64,000 bases of DNA from Carnegiea gigantea (GCA_029747015.1 JAKOGI010000526.1:124001-188000); one strand, 5' to 3'. Counted from the stretch's first letter, positions 22,201-35,261 are shown. Notes: generated from the letters alone by a model not told the origin. A program made the numbers and translations.

Positions 22201-22734
22201 CTTGGAGGGATGTCTTAAGGAGCATGTCCATGACTCCAATCAGTCCAAAAAATCATGAAATCAAGGAAATAGCTCAGCTTGTCAAAGTATATTAAATAGC
22301 CCAAGTTTTTGGTTTAGCTCGGGAAATGGCTTCACATTACTGTCCTGGTCGTGATCTAGACTTGTTTACATAGAAAGTATTTCCTGCTTCCCATCATGCA
22401 ACTACCGTTACTCTTGAGTCAACTAGGCGTTATGCCTACTATCATATAGGATGTTATTCTTCTTATGCGTTGGTGGTGACTTGGCTATGTCAAACCCCAA
22501 CTCACCTAGAAATAAAACAAAAGGAATAACCTAATAGACTCTGGAATTTTACCTACTAGAAGAAAGGGCCCATATGTTACCAGTGTATGCCTAAGTATTA
22601 TTACAAATCTAGAACCTAGAAGTCTCTAGCTAATTGGACCCTCCTTTTATATTGTGAGCCTTTAGGGCTATTATGACCACATATGGCCAGATATGCTCCA
22701 TATACCATCTTGATGTGCCCATGAGGCCATTAAT

Positions 22735-23978
22735 TGAGACACTACGACAAGCGCACAGGTGTTCGCAGTATAGATAAAGATATCATTCCTCAGGGACTAA
22801 AGTAATGTATCGAGCCTAGTCTTGTCAGAATATGCTAAGCAAAACTCAATTTCAAATGGATTCGACTAACAACTGTAAATAAATTAACTTTCTAAATCAA
22901 TAAAAGAAAAATGTCTACGAATTTCCGTAGTTATGGAAGAGAATTGGATCAAAATGAATAAACATGTGCTATTCTCTAATTGGTTAATTCTGAGGAATTG
23001 TAATCTTGTCAAGAAACTTGATCTATTCTTTCGAAATCAATCAAATTTGCCTAAACTAAGCAAACATCGTTCTTTCAAAGTAATTTGACTTAATTCATGT
23101 TTAATATATTCGATTATTTACTAACCCTCCTAACATGTAAATCACTCTTTCGAGACAAAGTTATGCTATGTTTATTCAAGCAGTGCAACAACCAAATGTC
23201 GTCTTTCAAATGTTCACTCGATTGTTTCAAGCATGCAAGCAAATTTTGGCCAAAAATTAACTCATAACATATCAGACACTTGATAGAACGAAATCAAACC
23301 AATCATGAAAATAAGCATAATTACTTAGAAATGAAAACATGATCCAATAACAATTCCAAGAACTATTAAATTCCTAGGCTAAGAAAACTACTCAGACATG
23401 ATAAAAGATAAACTAACCAAAAAGATCGGTGAAATCTTGAGCAAAAGGGACTCGATTGAGATGGCCTTTACTAAGGGCTTCGGAACCATCTCAGGATTAA
23501 AAACTCTCACACTCAAAACTCACTCAAAATTTGAGAGAAAATAAACTAAACCAATCTAAACTAAACTACTTGCTTGCTTAGAATGCTCTTGAGATTTTTG
23601 TTGTGTTCCTCCTTCGCTGCAGAACGTCCCTATTCATAGGAAACTTTAGTTGATCTCAACCACACAGTCGAGGGAAAACAAAGAGGCAACAGTTACAGGC
23701 ACACCACTGTCCGTGGGGTTCACCACGATCTAATCGTGGTCTACACTGGATTTGGAATTTTGCTCTCTCTTTGCTCTACGAACCGTAGGGGAGGTCAAAA
23801 TATAGCCATTGAAGAGCAAATGCTGGGTAAAAAGACTAAAAATCCTACAAAACACATAAAACAACTACACGCAAGCATAAATCGAGAATAGGAGAGTAAA
23901 TAACATCATTAAGCATAAAATTCACCTAAAAACGAGGGAAAATAGCCCTAAAAAGATATACATATTAGGCACTTATCA
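22735..23978 (-). mobile_element. Solo LTR of the F1 (Athila/Tat-like) family
   Basis: 1244 bp with LTR-like ends on the plus strand (TGAGACAC ... CTTATCA), homologous to the F1 5' LTR but without PBS, PPT or interior. It sits in the interior of E1. The flanks repeat GCCATTAAT exactly (22726-22734 and 23979-23987), longer than the usual 5 bp. If the left end is placed at 22731 instead, the duplication is the normal 5-bp GCCAT. No ORF. Confidence 0.7.
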
Positions 23979-25341
23979 GCCATTAATTCGATTCTATTTA
24001 GTTCAAAATGATTGTTACCTTGTAAGTGGCCAGCTCCTAATCATTCTAGGAGAGTCCAAGACTTATCCTGTACATATAGGTTGCAACCAAAGGATTACAC
24101 CTGCATATGGTCATGTAGCTGTATTCTTGCATGACAATGAGTGCATCCGAGTGTTTTGGGTGCCAACGTTGTAATACATGTAATGTTAAGTTCATATAAG
24201 CTTACGTAGTTACTTAGGTTAATTATAGAACAGTGATTAATATGTTTCGCGAATGAATTGTTGAGTATGAAATTCCTATTTTGTGCACCTTGGTGTGTGG
24301 TTATGTATATGATTGAGTTAGATGAACCACTTGACTTTTATCTTGATGGGTTGATGGGATTGTAGGTTTGCTATTTGTTATAATCTTGAGAACCCGGATT
24401 TCCTTCTATTTGGTTTCGGTGACCACTTACTCATGTATTCGGTAACATAGTCTTGTGACCATAGAAATTTGTATTTGCATATGATTACCCTTGTGCATTT
24501 TGTGCTTTATTGGATGGCATGTTAGTGTATCTGTGATTCTAGTTGAATTCTTAGCCTTAAGAATTATGAATAAGTATATGCCAAATAACTGTTTACATGA
24601 ATGATCTGAGTGCCATAAAATGATGGGATTAAATTGTCTTATACTATGTATTACATGATGGGCTTGTTAGGGAGACCTTTCAGTCGTGCTTTTATTTAGC
24701 CAATGCGATTATTGCCATTGGTGGTTTAGGGTTGTTCTGATGTGTACGAATGTTTCACGACCATATAAACTCACACCTATATGGATATGTGCTTACCTTC
24801 CTACTATGTGCTATCCATTTAACTATGAACTTTAGCTTGAAATATTCGGTTTGTTAATTATGGTCATAAGAGTAACGAGAGGCGTTAGCCTAAGAGCACT
24901 GAGTAATTGTACTTCTAACCCCATTGTAATCCATAATCCACAAGAATTGCAAGCCTCTTAAGTGAGGACCTCTATCTGAAATAGCTTAGCCAGGTAGCTT
25001 AACTAGAAGTCACGTTATAAATGCATCATTAGATATAAGAACCTTACGCCAATCCTACCTAATCACCCCCTCCTCACAACCTGTACATGAGAAATGTACT
25101 GAACCTCTTTGACTCATCAGCTTACATTCTTAGGATATCATTTTCTTCCACAAGCTGCTCCCTTTACTTATTAATTAATTGATAACTCTATGTATTGCCC
25201 GAGATTTGCTCATTACATATACGTAATGTTAATGGATGTTGATTACTCTTAAGTGTGGAGTGCTAAGATGTTTTTCTACATGATACCGTTGCAAGCTTAT
25301 ATGTCATTTTTGCGTGTTTCTGTTATACATGTAATGCTATT
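23979..25341 (+). other. E1 interior, non-coding
   Basis: AT-rich interior of E1 with weak collinear similarity to 47500-48220 in L. No open frame or RNA gene is seen. Confidence 0.5.
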
Positions 25342-28300
25342 TGATGTTACATTTAATAGCCGAGAATTTTTAATTTTGCGCTAACTATTTAGATTAATAC
25401 TTTCATTAATTATGTTTTATTTAACTGGCTATGTTAGGCCATTTTTGTTTGCGTGCTAATTAAGCGTTATGATTTATGTGAAGTAATTTTATATATGTTC
25501 CTGATTTACTATGCAATTATGTGAAATTAGTGGGTTTGTTTAAAATTAGACCAAGGCATAATTGTGTGAGACTGGCAAGTTGGATTAGGATACTGTGGCT
25601 GTGATCAATTGGGGTTAGCTCATTCAGACCCAAATTCATCTAAGCTTAATGGACAACACACAAAATAAGAAAAAGAGAGGGAGAGAGAGTAACGGCGGTG
25701 ACAAGGAGGTGAAGCCTAGCCAGCTGCACTACTGAGTGGTCGTAGAGGGGGGAGAGAGTGTGAGCAACAAGGTATGGGAGCCAAACCCTAACCTACTAGA
25801 ATCGCTGGCACTGCCTTGCCACTACCACTATGACCATTGATCTGGCAGAAATTCGATGATCCTAGTGAGACCAAGAGACAAAAGGAGGAGCGGCAGCAAC
25901 AGTTGGGGGAACTTGACCTGCATACGTTTAATCCAATCCTTATTCGAGTCCATTTAGCTTGGAATTGAGGTAGATGTTGTCAATTTCCTAACCCACTAAT
26001 AATTTTGCAAGGCTTTAACATTTCTTTTGCTAACTTGTTCAGATTATCATTCAATTACTGAGTTAATCAAATTTTGGAGATGAACCTGAATGTGTGGGAA
26101 GCAAAGGCTGTAGGAAGAGGGTTTGGATATTTGGTATAATTTGACATTCAGATTGAGTTGCTTGAATGAACTAAAATCATAATCGAGTTATTTGGCTATT
26201 TGGCATGATTTGACATCAAGATTGAGTTCCTTGAATGAACTGAAATTGTAATTGAGTCTATTTGGCTATTTGGTATAATTTGACATTAAGATTGGGTGCT
26301 TGTATAAGCTGAAATCATAATCGAGTTGCTTGGCTGATTGAGTTACTTGGTTAATTAAGTTACTTGGCTATTTAGAATGAATTGAAACTAAAACTGAGTT
26401 GGCTGGCTATTCAGAATGACTTGGGTTAGAAAAAAAAAGAGTTGATTTTTAAGGACTTTTATGGACGGTGCCGTGAGGAGGGAGACCAGGTTGTCGAAAA
26501 ATTAGTGAGGTTGTGAAATATGCTTATGTGTATGAGGTTGTGTAAGTTCTACTAAGCTGATAATAGCGTATAGTAGTTGGTTATAAATCTCTCCATCATG
26601 GGTAAGACCACTGCATGTATAATTTGTGATTTTAAATAAAACGAAAAGGGCTATATGTCGACATATTATGGTGCAACTGGCTATCCTGATGTATTTTAGG
26701 CAAACCCCACTTGCTTGTTGATTGCATTCTCTAACAAACTACTGAGTATTTTAAGTGAAATCAAGTATGTGTAAGTTAAAAGCTAGTAGCTCCCAAAAAT
26801 GAGTTCTAATATCCCCTTCTTTTAAAAGCGAAAGGTTACTTAGTTGTTAACCCATTTACAAGCATGCTTTGCTAAAATGAGTGATTATATGCCTTACATA
26901 AGTGGACTTGATTTTGTTAAGGAACTTTAGCCATCTGAAAAATGGAAATACCAGTATTGTGATACAATGGAAATTTTGATGTTCATCTGAAATGTTTTGG
27001 GCCAAGAGGATAGTGCTAGTGGGTTACTAGGTAGCAAACATAGAAGTGGGAAGCCTAAATGATCCTAACGAGGGTAGAATAAAAGATTAGAGATCAGCCC
27101 CGGTACATGGGAACCCTAATACCAAGGAAATATACCCCAAAGTGGGAACCCTAGAAGATCTTGATGAGGACTAACGCTCACTATTATGGAGCACTAACGT
27201 GTGAATCCGATGCCCAAACAATGCCTTCTTACTCATTATGAGCTGATAACTCCTAGTTTGAGGATTATGCTAGCGTAAATGTTTGGAGATGTGCACGTGT
27301 CCTTTCTAAAGGCTTACATGGAGATTTAAATGACTTCTCTATGAAGGGATTGTTTCTTTTACAAATGCTTAATGTGGTTTAAGTGAAGGTCCTTACTCAG
27401 CTATGTATTAATTCCATTGTCTTACGAAAAGAATTCCAATTGATAACTCTAATTGAACTTCTTGATGTTGACTGCTGATGTGTGAACTGAATGGCCTATT
27501 GTTCTCAATGCGTGGATTTCAGCATAAGGTAGCTTGCTGTTAAGTCCTATATGTGTATTATGTGATATTAAGTAAGTGTAATTTGGGGCTCTCACTACTA
27601 AGTTACAAGAGTCATAGGTTAGGCAAGCTAAGAGATTTTGTGCATGGAATTGAAGAATGGAAGGGATGCCATTTGAATTCTAAAGGTGATTGAGGTTTTG
27701 ATGGATATGGGGGACCTTAAATGTTTCTTATGTGATATTAGATATCAAACTATGTGTGATTGCTACTCAAAACCATCACGTGCAGCTATTTTTTTCCTTG
27801 GAGCAGAGAATCACTCACTGAGCGTATAGTAGCTCACCCCCTCTCTATTCCTCTTTTTCTAAGGTTCTTGAAAAGCTAGGTAGAAATCCGTTCACATACA
27901 TCAAGTCAGAACCTCCCTTTTGCATTAGGAAAAGGTTTTATATGTATATGCATGTGGATCCGCAAATTGAATAATGTAATGTCATGTATTCTTAAGTTTC
28001 TTGAGCTAAACTGCTATCGTTTATGTATTGTATACTGACCAGATGTCGCTCGGAAGGCCATCTGGGCCAACCATCTAAATAGTCAGCCCTTTAGACGGTT
28101 AAAGTTGAGATTTGATTTTTGGATGCAAACCCCGACTCCATGGATATGTGATCCATTGAGCTGTATCTTTGTTTTTTCCTTTTATTTACTTTATGGTTTA
28201 TACACTTTTGGCGTATGGCCTATAGAGTTTTTATCTCCAGCATATAGTCATCGAGTTTGCGGAATATATTCTTTATGTTTATGGTTATAGGTACCTAATG

Positions 28301-28411
28301 CAAGGCTTTATGCTAGGGTTATGATTAGTTTTTAAGGGGAGTTCTATCTGCTTCACTCCAAAAGTTTAGAAATCATTAATGTCCCTAGCTCTAGGGGATA
28401 GGAGTGTTACA
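25342..28411 (+). mobile_element. Solo LTR of an E1-type element inside E1
   Basis: About 3.07 kb, homologous along its length to the E1 3' LTR (28897-32639): for example TAGTGCTAGTG followed by gag-free text near 27010 and 31268, and GCCAACCATCT..ATAGTCAG near 28065 and 32295. It ends GGAGTGTTACA. There is no PPT before it and no convincing PBS after it (only TGGTGTCCCTAC), and the E1 interior resumes on the other side. Possible TSD CTATT/CTATC (4 of 5) if the left end is TGATGTTAC at 25342. Confidence 0.6.
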
Positions 28412-28896
28412 CTATCTGGTGTCCCTACTAACCCATGGTGATATAGAAGTCCTAGTCGATTAACTTAATTATAAAATGATTTGATTCTTTCATGCATTAG
28501 GATGAACTTGATTCAGTTGTGTACCTTGACTCGACCTTTGTTGGTTCCACTAGTTGTTATGCATAAAAGGTTCCTTAGATGCCAACTAATGCGCTTCATG
28601 TAAAGTGGTTTTTGTTTAAGTTTGAAGGGGTATCCATGCCAACTTAGTTGCCCCTCTTTCACGTGATTTGCCTCGTCGCGTTAGTAGAGTGAGTAAACAC
28701 TTAAGAGAATTGTCGAGGAGGAGACGCGATAACCTTTTGTTTTATCAATTTAAAGAGCTATATTTAGTTGCAAAGCACGATTTTTTGGATTCTATTGTGA
28801 GTTTAGGTGGTTTGTGCCATGTGTATGTGAATCATGCGTTTTACTATACCCTAGACTTCGAAATTTCGAGGATGAAATTCTTTTAAGAGGAGAGAA
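28412..28896 (+). other. E1 interior, 3' end with polypurine tract
   Basis: Non-coding. Matches the last part of the L interior. TTTTAAGAGGAGAGAA at 28881-28896 is the PPT before the 3' LTR; L has TTTTAAGGGGGGAAGA in the same place. The 72-residue open frame here is not similar to any retroviral protein. Confidence 0.7.
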
Positions 28897-31800
28897 TTAA
28901 TAGTTGAGGATTTTAAAATTTAGGCTAACTGCATAGATTAATATTTTCATTAACTATGTTTTATTGAATTAGCTATGTTAAACTACTGTTTGGGTGCTAA
29001 TTGAGTATAATAATTTATGTGAAGTGGTTTTATAAATTTTCCTTATTTATTATGCGATTAAATGAAATTAGTGGGTTCGCTAAAAGTTAGGCTGAGGCAT
29101 AATTGCACGAGATTGTCATGCTGGATTAAGATATTCTCGGCTGACATTATACTCTTTAGGCCGAAACTCATTTCATTTTAACGAGCAGAGAAAACAGCCC
29201 AAAAAAAGAAAGAAGAAAGAAAAGGAAGAAAGAAAGGGGGTCGAGCCCCTTTGTCAGGCATGACAAGCAGACCCGAGTGGTTCTTCTTCGAGCTCCTGCA
29301 ACCACCACCACCACACAGGCGCGCACGGGGGGGAGAGAGAGAGAGAGAGAGAGAGAGAGAAGCAATGGTGGGTCATGAATGAGACTCAGCGATGGCCGCC
29401 CAGTCGAGGCCCGATTGGCTAGGCTGAAGCCCTAGTGCCACATAAGTGAAGAGTTAGATGGCTAGGGTTTTAAGAAATGTGCACCGCCACCACAACCGCC
29501 ACCTTTAGCGGTTACGGCTTAGTTCTAGTGACCGAGGTAGGGCTGAGAGGGGAAAAGAGGAGTAGTGGCACCAGTTAATAAAGGAGGAGGAAGGAGCATT
29601 GCAATAGTAGTAGGAGCATGAGGAACAACGGTTAAAACCTAGCTTCGAGTCAGCACAATGAACCCATTAATCGGGTCCTAAAGCTTGCAGCAAGGTGGGT
29701 GGTTCTTGATTCCAGAACTATTACTAATTTATAAGCTTTTTATCATTTCGTTCAACAAATTGAGCTGCATGTGCAATTGGAATTTGAATGAGTGAGAATA
29801 ATGGTAATAGTCAACCTATTTTGAGTTAATTAGAATGATTTAGGATTGAAATTGCATGGGTTTTCAGGATTCTTGCGATCGGTGTTGTGAGAAGGGAGCC
29901 CAAGTTGTGTGAAAAATCAATAAATTAAGATGTGTCGGTTCTGCCGAGTAATGAAATTCATAGTAGTGTGTTGGTTGTTAGATATGTTATCATAGTCAAA
30001 TGTCAATGCATGCATGCCTTGTGGCTTTAGGCTGAATTAAAAAGGGTTAAGAATTAGTTGAATGGCTCACCGATCAAGTTTGGTGGTGAACCAGATTCGT
30101 GAACTATGTGGCGACTTAACTATTCTGATATACCCTAGGTGAACGCCACTTGCTTGTTGATTGCCTTCCATGCTTTAGATGTTATAGCACCTATATTAGA
30201 GGCCATCTTTAGGCCACAGAGCAATTTAGCTAAATGGTCATGCAGTCCAACCATTGAAATAGGAAATTGAGAATAAGGTAATGTGCGACTTTAAGGGTCT
30301 AAGCTTGTTTAAACCCTTCATTTCAAATAAATTGGAACGAATTTAATAAACAAAAGTAAGTGATTGATTGACAACTTCAAAGCGTTGAATGCCTTTAAGT
30401 GGAACTAAGTGCCATTTTGTCATAACTGCTTAATTCTTTATGTGAAACTGGAAGCTATTTGGTTGCTCATGCATTTATAAGCGTGCCTTCCTTTTTAATG
30501 GCTTACATATTGTGTGTTATGTGCGTATATGCCATGGGCTAAATTCTATGCTAGACTATTGTAATCATAGCTATCCAAGGTTGCCTCTGTTTTTAAAGGC
30601 TTTGTGCTAAATGGTCTATGAACTAAAAGTTTGTTCGCTTGAACCTTACTTGGCTTGCTTGAACCATGCCCAACCGTCTTGCATTGACATTTCTGAATGT
30701 TTGAACTCCTCAAGTAATTAACATAAGGATCGCTTGTTTATTACCATGACCAAGCGATGTCCTTATTACTTTAATGGTGACTCAAGTGTTAATCATCTCT
30801 TGATTGTAGTAGCAGTTGCTTAAATGAATCACTGAATCAGAAAGCAAGGTGAATTACGAATAAAAATGCTTACAATCTTCTTAAGGCGTGCATTGGCAGG
30901 TGTGTATGAGAATTTTTTTGATATGAAAATTCACTAAGTTTTGTGGTCATTATTAACTATTGGACCATTCATTTGACAAGAGTACTTTTAAGTGAAAACG
31001 ATTATGAGTATGTTACAAACTAATAGCTTTTAAAACAAGTTTTAATGTCACTTCCTTTGAATGTGAATGCGTACTTGACGATGAACCCATTTATAAGCAT
31101 GCTTTGTTATAATCAGTGGTTATATGCTTTTCAAAAGTCAATTGACATTATTAAGGAATTTTAGCCTTCTTGAGAATGGAAATACCATTTTTGTGATTCA
31201 ATGGGAAATTTAATGCAAAACATGTTCAAAGTGAGATGCATATGAAAATGTTTTCAGCTAAAGAGGATAGTGCTAGTGAGCTCCTACGGAGCAAACCCAG
31301 AAGTGCGAATCCTAGAGGACCCTGACGAGGGAGAACACAAGTTTAGGGGGCAGACCCATTATGTGAGAACCCTAATTCCTAGGGAATAGACATAGAAGTG
31401 GGAACCTTAGAAGATCCTAATGAGGACAAACAATCATTGAGTAAGAAATAAGGTGATGCCCAAAAAATGCTTTGTTACTCATTATGAATTAAAAACTCCT
31501 CGTTTGAGGAATATTCTAGAACAATGTCTGAATATGTGTATGTGTCCTTTAAAAAGACTCTTATGGAATTGCAAATGACCTTCCTATAAAGCGTTTAGTC
31601 CTATTATAAATGCTTAATGTGGTCTAAGTAAAGGTTCTAACATTTTATGCGTTAATTTTATTTTCTTATGAAAAGATCTCCAATGGTTGATATGAACTGA
31701 ATTCTTTAATGTTAAGTTCTTATGTGTGACTAAATGGCCAGCAGTTCTCCATGCCTGGATTTTCACATGAGTCAGCTTACTATTGTGTCATATATGCCAA

Positions 31801-32639
31801 TTGTGTAATGCCATGTAAATGTAATATGTGATTATCACTGTTAAGACAGAAGAGTCATAAGCCAAGCAAGTTGAGAACAGGAAGTAATGCCATCTAAATT
31901 CTAGAGATTATCAAGGTATTGTTAGATGTGGTAGACCTTGTATGCACATCATGTGGTATTAAATATCAATGTGTGTGTGAATACTACTTAAAAGTATTAC
32001 GTTTAATTGTTTTGTTTTCTTAGGGCTGAGAATCACTCACTGAGTGTGAGGTAGCTCCTCCCCTCTCTATTCCCCTTTTTCCCTAGGTTCTTGAAAAGAT
32101 CGACAGGGGTCGATCCACGCATGACAAGTTAAAAGCTCCTTTTGCTTTGAGAAAAGGAGTTATATGTTTATATACATAAATTCACGATTTGAATGATTTA
32201 ATGTGATGTATTTATATAATCTTATGCATATGTAGATGTATTGATTCATGTATTGAATATTCAACAGTAGTCGCTCTGAATGGCCGTGTGGGCCAACCAT
32301 CTTAATAGTCAGTCGTTTAGTTGGATTAGTTTTAGTTAATTCTGGAATGCGAACTCCAATGCTTCGAATGTGTGATCCGTTAACCTATATCTTTTACTTC
32401 TTTCTTTTACTTAGCTTTACAGTTCACACACTCTGGCCATGTGGCCCGGAGAGTTGTGGTCTTCTGCGTATAATCGTCGACCTTATTGAACATGTTGCTT
32501 CTGTGTTTATTATTACATATAAGTAATGTAAGGCTTTAAACTTGAGTTATGGCTAGTTTTCAAATGGTACTCTATCCGTTTCATTTAAAAATTTAGGAAA
32601 TCATTAGTACTTCTATCTGTATGGGGTAGGGGTGTTACA
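28897..32639 (+). repeat. Element E1 3' LTR
   Basis: About 3743 bp from the PPT to GGGTGTTACA. It contains a (GA)14 tract (29333-29360), a GC-richer block (29230-29640) and the segment CACTCACTGAGTGTGAGG near 32035 that L LTRs carry in the form ACTCACTGAGCATGTGG. It is longer than the solo copy at 25342 by extra sequence around 30240-31010. Abuts the D2 LTR at 32640. No gene. Confidence 0.75.
29333..29360. repeat. (GA)14 microsatellite
   Basis: 28 bp of perfect GA repeat inside the E1 LTR, next to a GC-rich block. Confidence 0.95.
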
Positions 32640-33064
32640 CTTAAGCTAGGCTTGTTTTGCATTTTTAGTTTGGTTAAGCTTGTTTAAGGGTTTCCTACTC
32701 ATTAAGGAACCCGCTTACTTACTTGGCTATTGGGGAGACTTGTGTATAAGCCTGCTTGGCTACTTATTGTAACTGAAATCCCTGAATGCAAAGCTCAACC
32801 TCCTATTTTCAAACACAACTCTCTTAAACCTTATTTTAAATAATTAGATTGATTACTAAAATTAAATGGTTTCCTTTAATATAAACTTGGTGCCCTAGCC
32901 TTCATATTTAGAGGGTGGAATCCTTGTTTAGCTTAGGCGATGGTATTGTCTTTATCCCATTCATATCTTCTGTTCTTAATTAAACTCCACTTATGAGCCA
33001 AAAACAAAGCTTTAACCAGATTGTAACGTTCACTTGCTTGAGTTTTCTAAAAACTCATGCTTCA
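32640..33064 (+). repeat. Element D2 5' LTR, 3' part
   Basis: Matches the ends of the D3 LTRs (TTAAGCTTGTTTAAGGGTTTC; TTAGAGGGTGGAATCCTTG) and ends ATGCTTCA, three bases before the PBS. The 5' two thirds are missing; the E1 LTR takes their place. Confidence 0.8.
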
Positions 33065-33067
33065 AAG

Positions 33068-33079
33068 TGGTATCAGAGC
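33068..33079 (+). other. Primer-binding site of D2 (tRNA-iMet)
   Basis: TGGTATCAGAGC, a perfect initiator tRNA-Met type PBS. Confidence 0.9.
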
Positions 33080-33235
33080 ATAATCTAGAGAGTGCTTTAC
33101 TTACTGTTTTATTGGTTTGTAATCTATCCCTATTCCTAAACCACGTTTTCTGAAGATACAAAGAACCATGACCATACAAACGTAGCTACAAAAGAACTAA
33201 AACACCTTAAAATAGCCTTTACTGATTTCTCATCC

Positions 33236-34278
33236 ATGTCTAGGGAGGAAGAAAGCAATACCTCCTAACCTAGAGCCCCAAGGGGACTTAGCTTAGAACA
33301 AGCCCATGAGTTGCGTAAGAGAAATGCCATACACCAACTTCTGCAAAACTTTAAAATGCTATCATGGAAGTTGCCATCATTTCCACTAGATTAGAAGAGG
33401 TCTTGGCTAGTTTGAGAGATGACCCTGGAGGAGGAACAAGAGACTGCCGCTGAAAAGGGGTAATTCCTCTTCCACTGAGTCATCTTCTTCCTAAGATGAT
33501 GAGGTCCTCAGGAGGAGAAGGAGACCTTCTAGACAACCTAGTGATGACTTAGGGGACATAAAATTTGACCCTTATAAATTTGAAGGTAACTTGAATTTGA
33601 ATCTTTACCTTGAATGAGTTCAATCACTGGAGAGATTCATTGAAATCAAGGAATACTCCTATGAAAAAGGCCTTTTGAAATTTCCATTTTGAACCTAAAG
33701 AAATATGCCCCTCTTTTCCTTAAAAACACCAAGATGCAAAGAAACAAAGAAGGTAAGTACCGAATCAGAACTCGATCCAAATTAAATAAACTGATGCATA
33801 AAGGTTTCTCCTTGACAATTACAAGCATAATCTCCATCTAATAGTCACCTCCTTGAGCTAGAAAAGGAACCTGAGCACACAATGGCTGCATTTCTAAGAG
33901 GCTTTGATTCTAGCATTACTGAGAAGTTCAAGCTACAACCTTACTGGACTTTTAAGGATGTGTGTAACCTGGCCATTAAAGTTGATAAACACTCCAAGAA
34001 CAAGAGACCATTCTCTGGTTCTTACTCATAGCCAAGCACACAAACATAGCCCTTTGCTCCTCCTAAGTCTGAGACTGCACCAAAAGAAGATAAGAGCAAA
34101 GACAAAGGTAAAGGGATTGTCAAAGAGTTCCCTAAGAAGTATAATGGTAATAGAAGCTTAACCTGCCAAGGGTATGGTCACTTCCAGGCTGACTGCCCAA
34201 ATATAAGAGCACTCACCATCAGAGAAATTGAAGAGATTTTGGAAACAAGTGAGAGAGAAGAAGAAATGAAGGAATAAG
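33236..34278 (+). pseudogene. Element D2 gag (broken)
   Basis: The ATG at 33236 (MSREEESNTS, then a stop) corresponds to the start seen in D1 and D3. Capsid pieces follow (RLEEVLASLRDDPGG-like text near 33390; DPYKFEGNLNLNLYL near 33570). The zinc knuckle near 34160-34205 reads TCQGYGHFQADCPN with the usual first Cys changed. An acidic tail ends at TAA 34276-34278. Several stops and shifts. Confidence 0.75.
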
Positions 34279-34379
34279 CTATTATCCTAGCTCCTGATGT
34301 GGGAGAGATGCTTGTACTAAGAACAATATTACATACCATAGAGGGACCCCAAGAGGAAAATCAAGAAGAACACATTTTT

Positions 34380-34775
34380 CACTCACCGCGTATCATCCAA
34401 GACAAGATATATAGTTGATCATAGATGGAGGTAGTTGTACAAATATAACTTTTGTACATTTGATTAGTAAACTGAAACCACCTACTATCCAATGGCCATA
34501 ACCCTATTCACTTTAGTGGCTTAATAAAGGAAATGAAGTGCATGTGACTAAACAAGCTCTGATTGCTTCCTCTATTGGTAATCTTAAGGATGAAGTACTT
34601 TGTGATGTTTTACCTATGAATGCATGTCATATGTTGCTTAGTACACCTTGGCAGTTTGATAAAAGTGCTATTCATCAGGGAAAGACAATAACTACTCCTT
34701 TAAAGTTAAAGGTCATAGTTATACTTTGGCACCTTTACCCCCTAGTCAAGTCCAACCTAGTATTAGGATAAATGA
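34380..34775 (+). pseudogene. Element D2 protease region
   Basis: LIIDGGSCTNIT near 34424-34460 is the protease active-site loop with its Asp present, directly after a stop. The open frame 34538-34771 continues with LKDEVLCDVLPMNACHMLLS, matching the post-active-site part in B2 (DEIWCDIVPMDACHVLLG). Confidence 0.75.
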
Positions 34776-34979
34776 GGAGGGAAACACAAGTGAGAAAGCC
34801 ATATTTCTTAGTGAAACACAGTTGAGAGCTCCGTAAGTAATGGTGAGACTATTTATAGCTTGCTTATATTAAAAAAAATGAGTGGAAGGGATGCCCTTGC
34901 ATCCTTTAGCTCATCCTCTTGTCCAAGAGTTTCAGGATATCTCTCCTTATGTTTTGTCCCCGGGAGCTTAGAGGTATTA

Positions 34980-35261
34980 GACATCAATTAACCTCGTACT
35001 AGGAGCTGCTTCACAAACCATCCTATAGATGTGACCCCACCGAAACTAAGGAACTCCAAAGGAAAGTTTAAGAACTTAGTGATCAGGGATACATTAGGAA
35101 GAGTATGATCCCTTGTTTGCTTCCAGCCTTCCTTGTCCCTAAGAAGGATGAAACCAAGAGGATGTGTATGGATAGTTATGTTATTAACAATATTACAATC
35201 AAGTATAGGTATCCTATCCCCAGCTTTGATGACATGTTAGATGAGTTGCATGGTGCTAAGG
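34980..35261 (+). pseudogene. Element D2 RT, N-terminal part, cut by L
   Basis: Reads LVPKKDETKRMCMDSYVINN and YRYPIPSFDDMLDELHGAK, the start of the RT fingers. The frame is cut exactly at the L insertion and resumes at 53109. TAAGG (35257-35261) is the duplicated target. Confidence 0.85.
35257..35261. repeat. Target-site duplication of element L (left)
   Basis: TAAGG precedes the L LTR at 35262 and recurs at 53109-53113 after the other LTR. Confidence 0.95.

Larger units (their letters stand above)
22200..32639 (+). mobile_element. Element E1: LARD-like non-coding element, 5'-truncated, with insertions
   Basis: Non-coding interior plus a 3.7 kb 3' LTR, collinear with the interior and 3' LTR of element L. 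Clear matches: 22470-22620 with 47060-47200 (CTGGAATTTTACC against TTGGAATTGTTGTACC and flanking text), 28445-28540 with about 48227-48310, and 28640-28896 with 48785-49050 up to the shared PPT (ATTTCGAGGATGAAATTC). The interior is interrupted by solo LTRs at 22735-23978 and about 25342-28411. No 5' LTR is found left of 22200. No retroviral protein can be read in any part. Confidence 0.65.

Noticed and set aside
22735..23978. MULE or other TIR transposon, because of the 9-10 bp flanking duplication
   Set aside because: The ends are not inverted repeats of each other, and the body is homologous to the F1 LTR next to a tRNA-Asp PBS, so a solo LTR is the better call. The long duplication is kept as a finding.
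28668..28886. 72-residue frame (starts MPRRVSRVSKHLRE) before the E1 3' LTR
   Set aside because: Matching positions in L (48800-49030) do not keep the frame. No retroviral motif.
25342..32639. One small element with two LTRs and a 485-bp interior
   Set aside because: The sequence left of the first LTR and the 485 bp after it are consecutive parts of the L-type interior, there is no PPT before the first LTR, and the PBS after it is poor.
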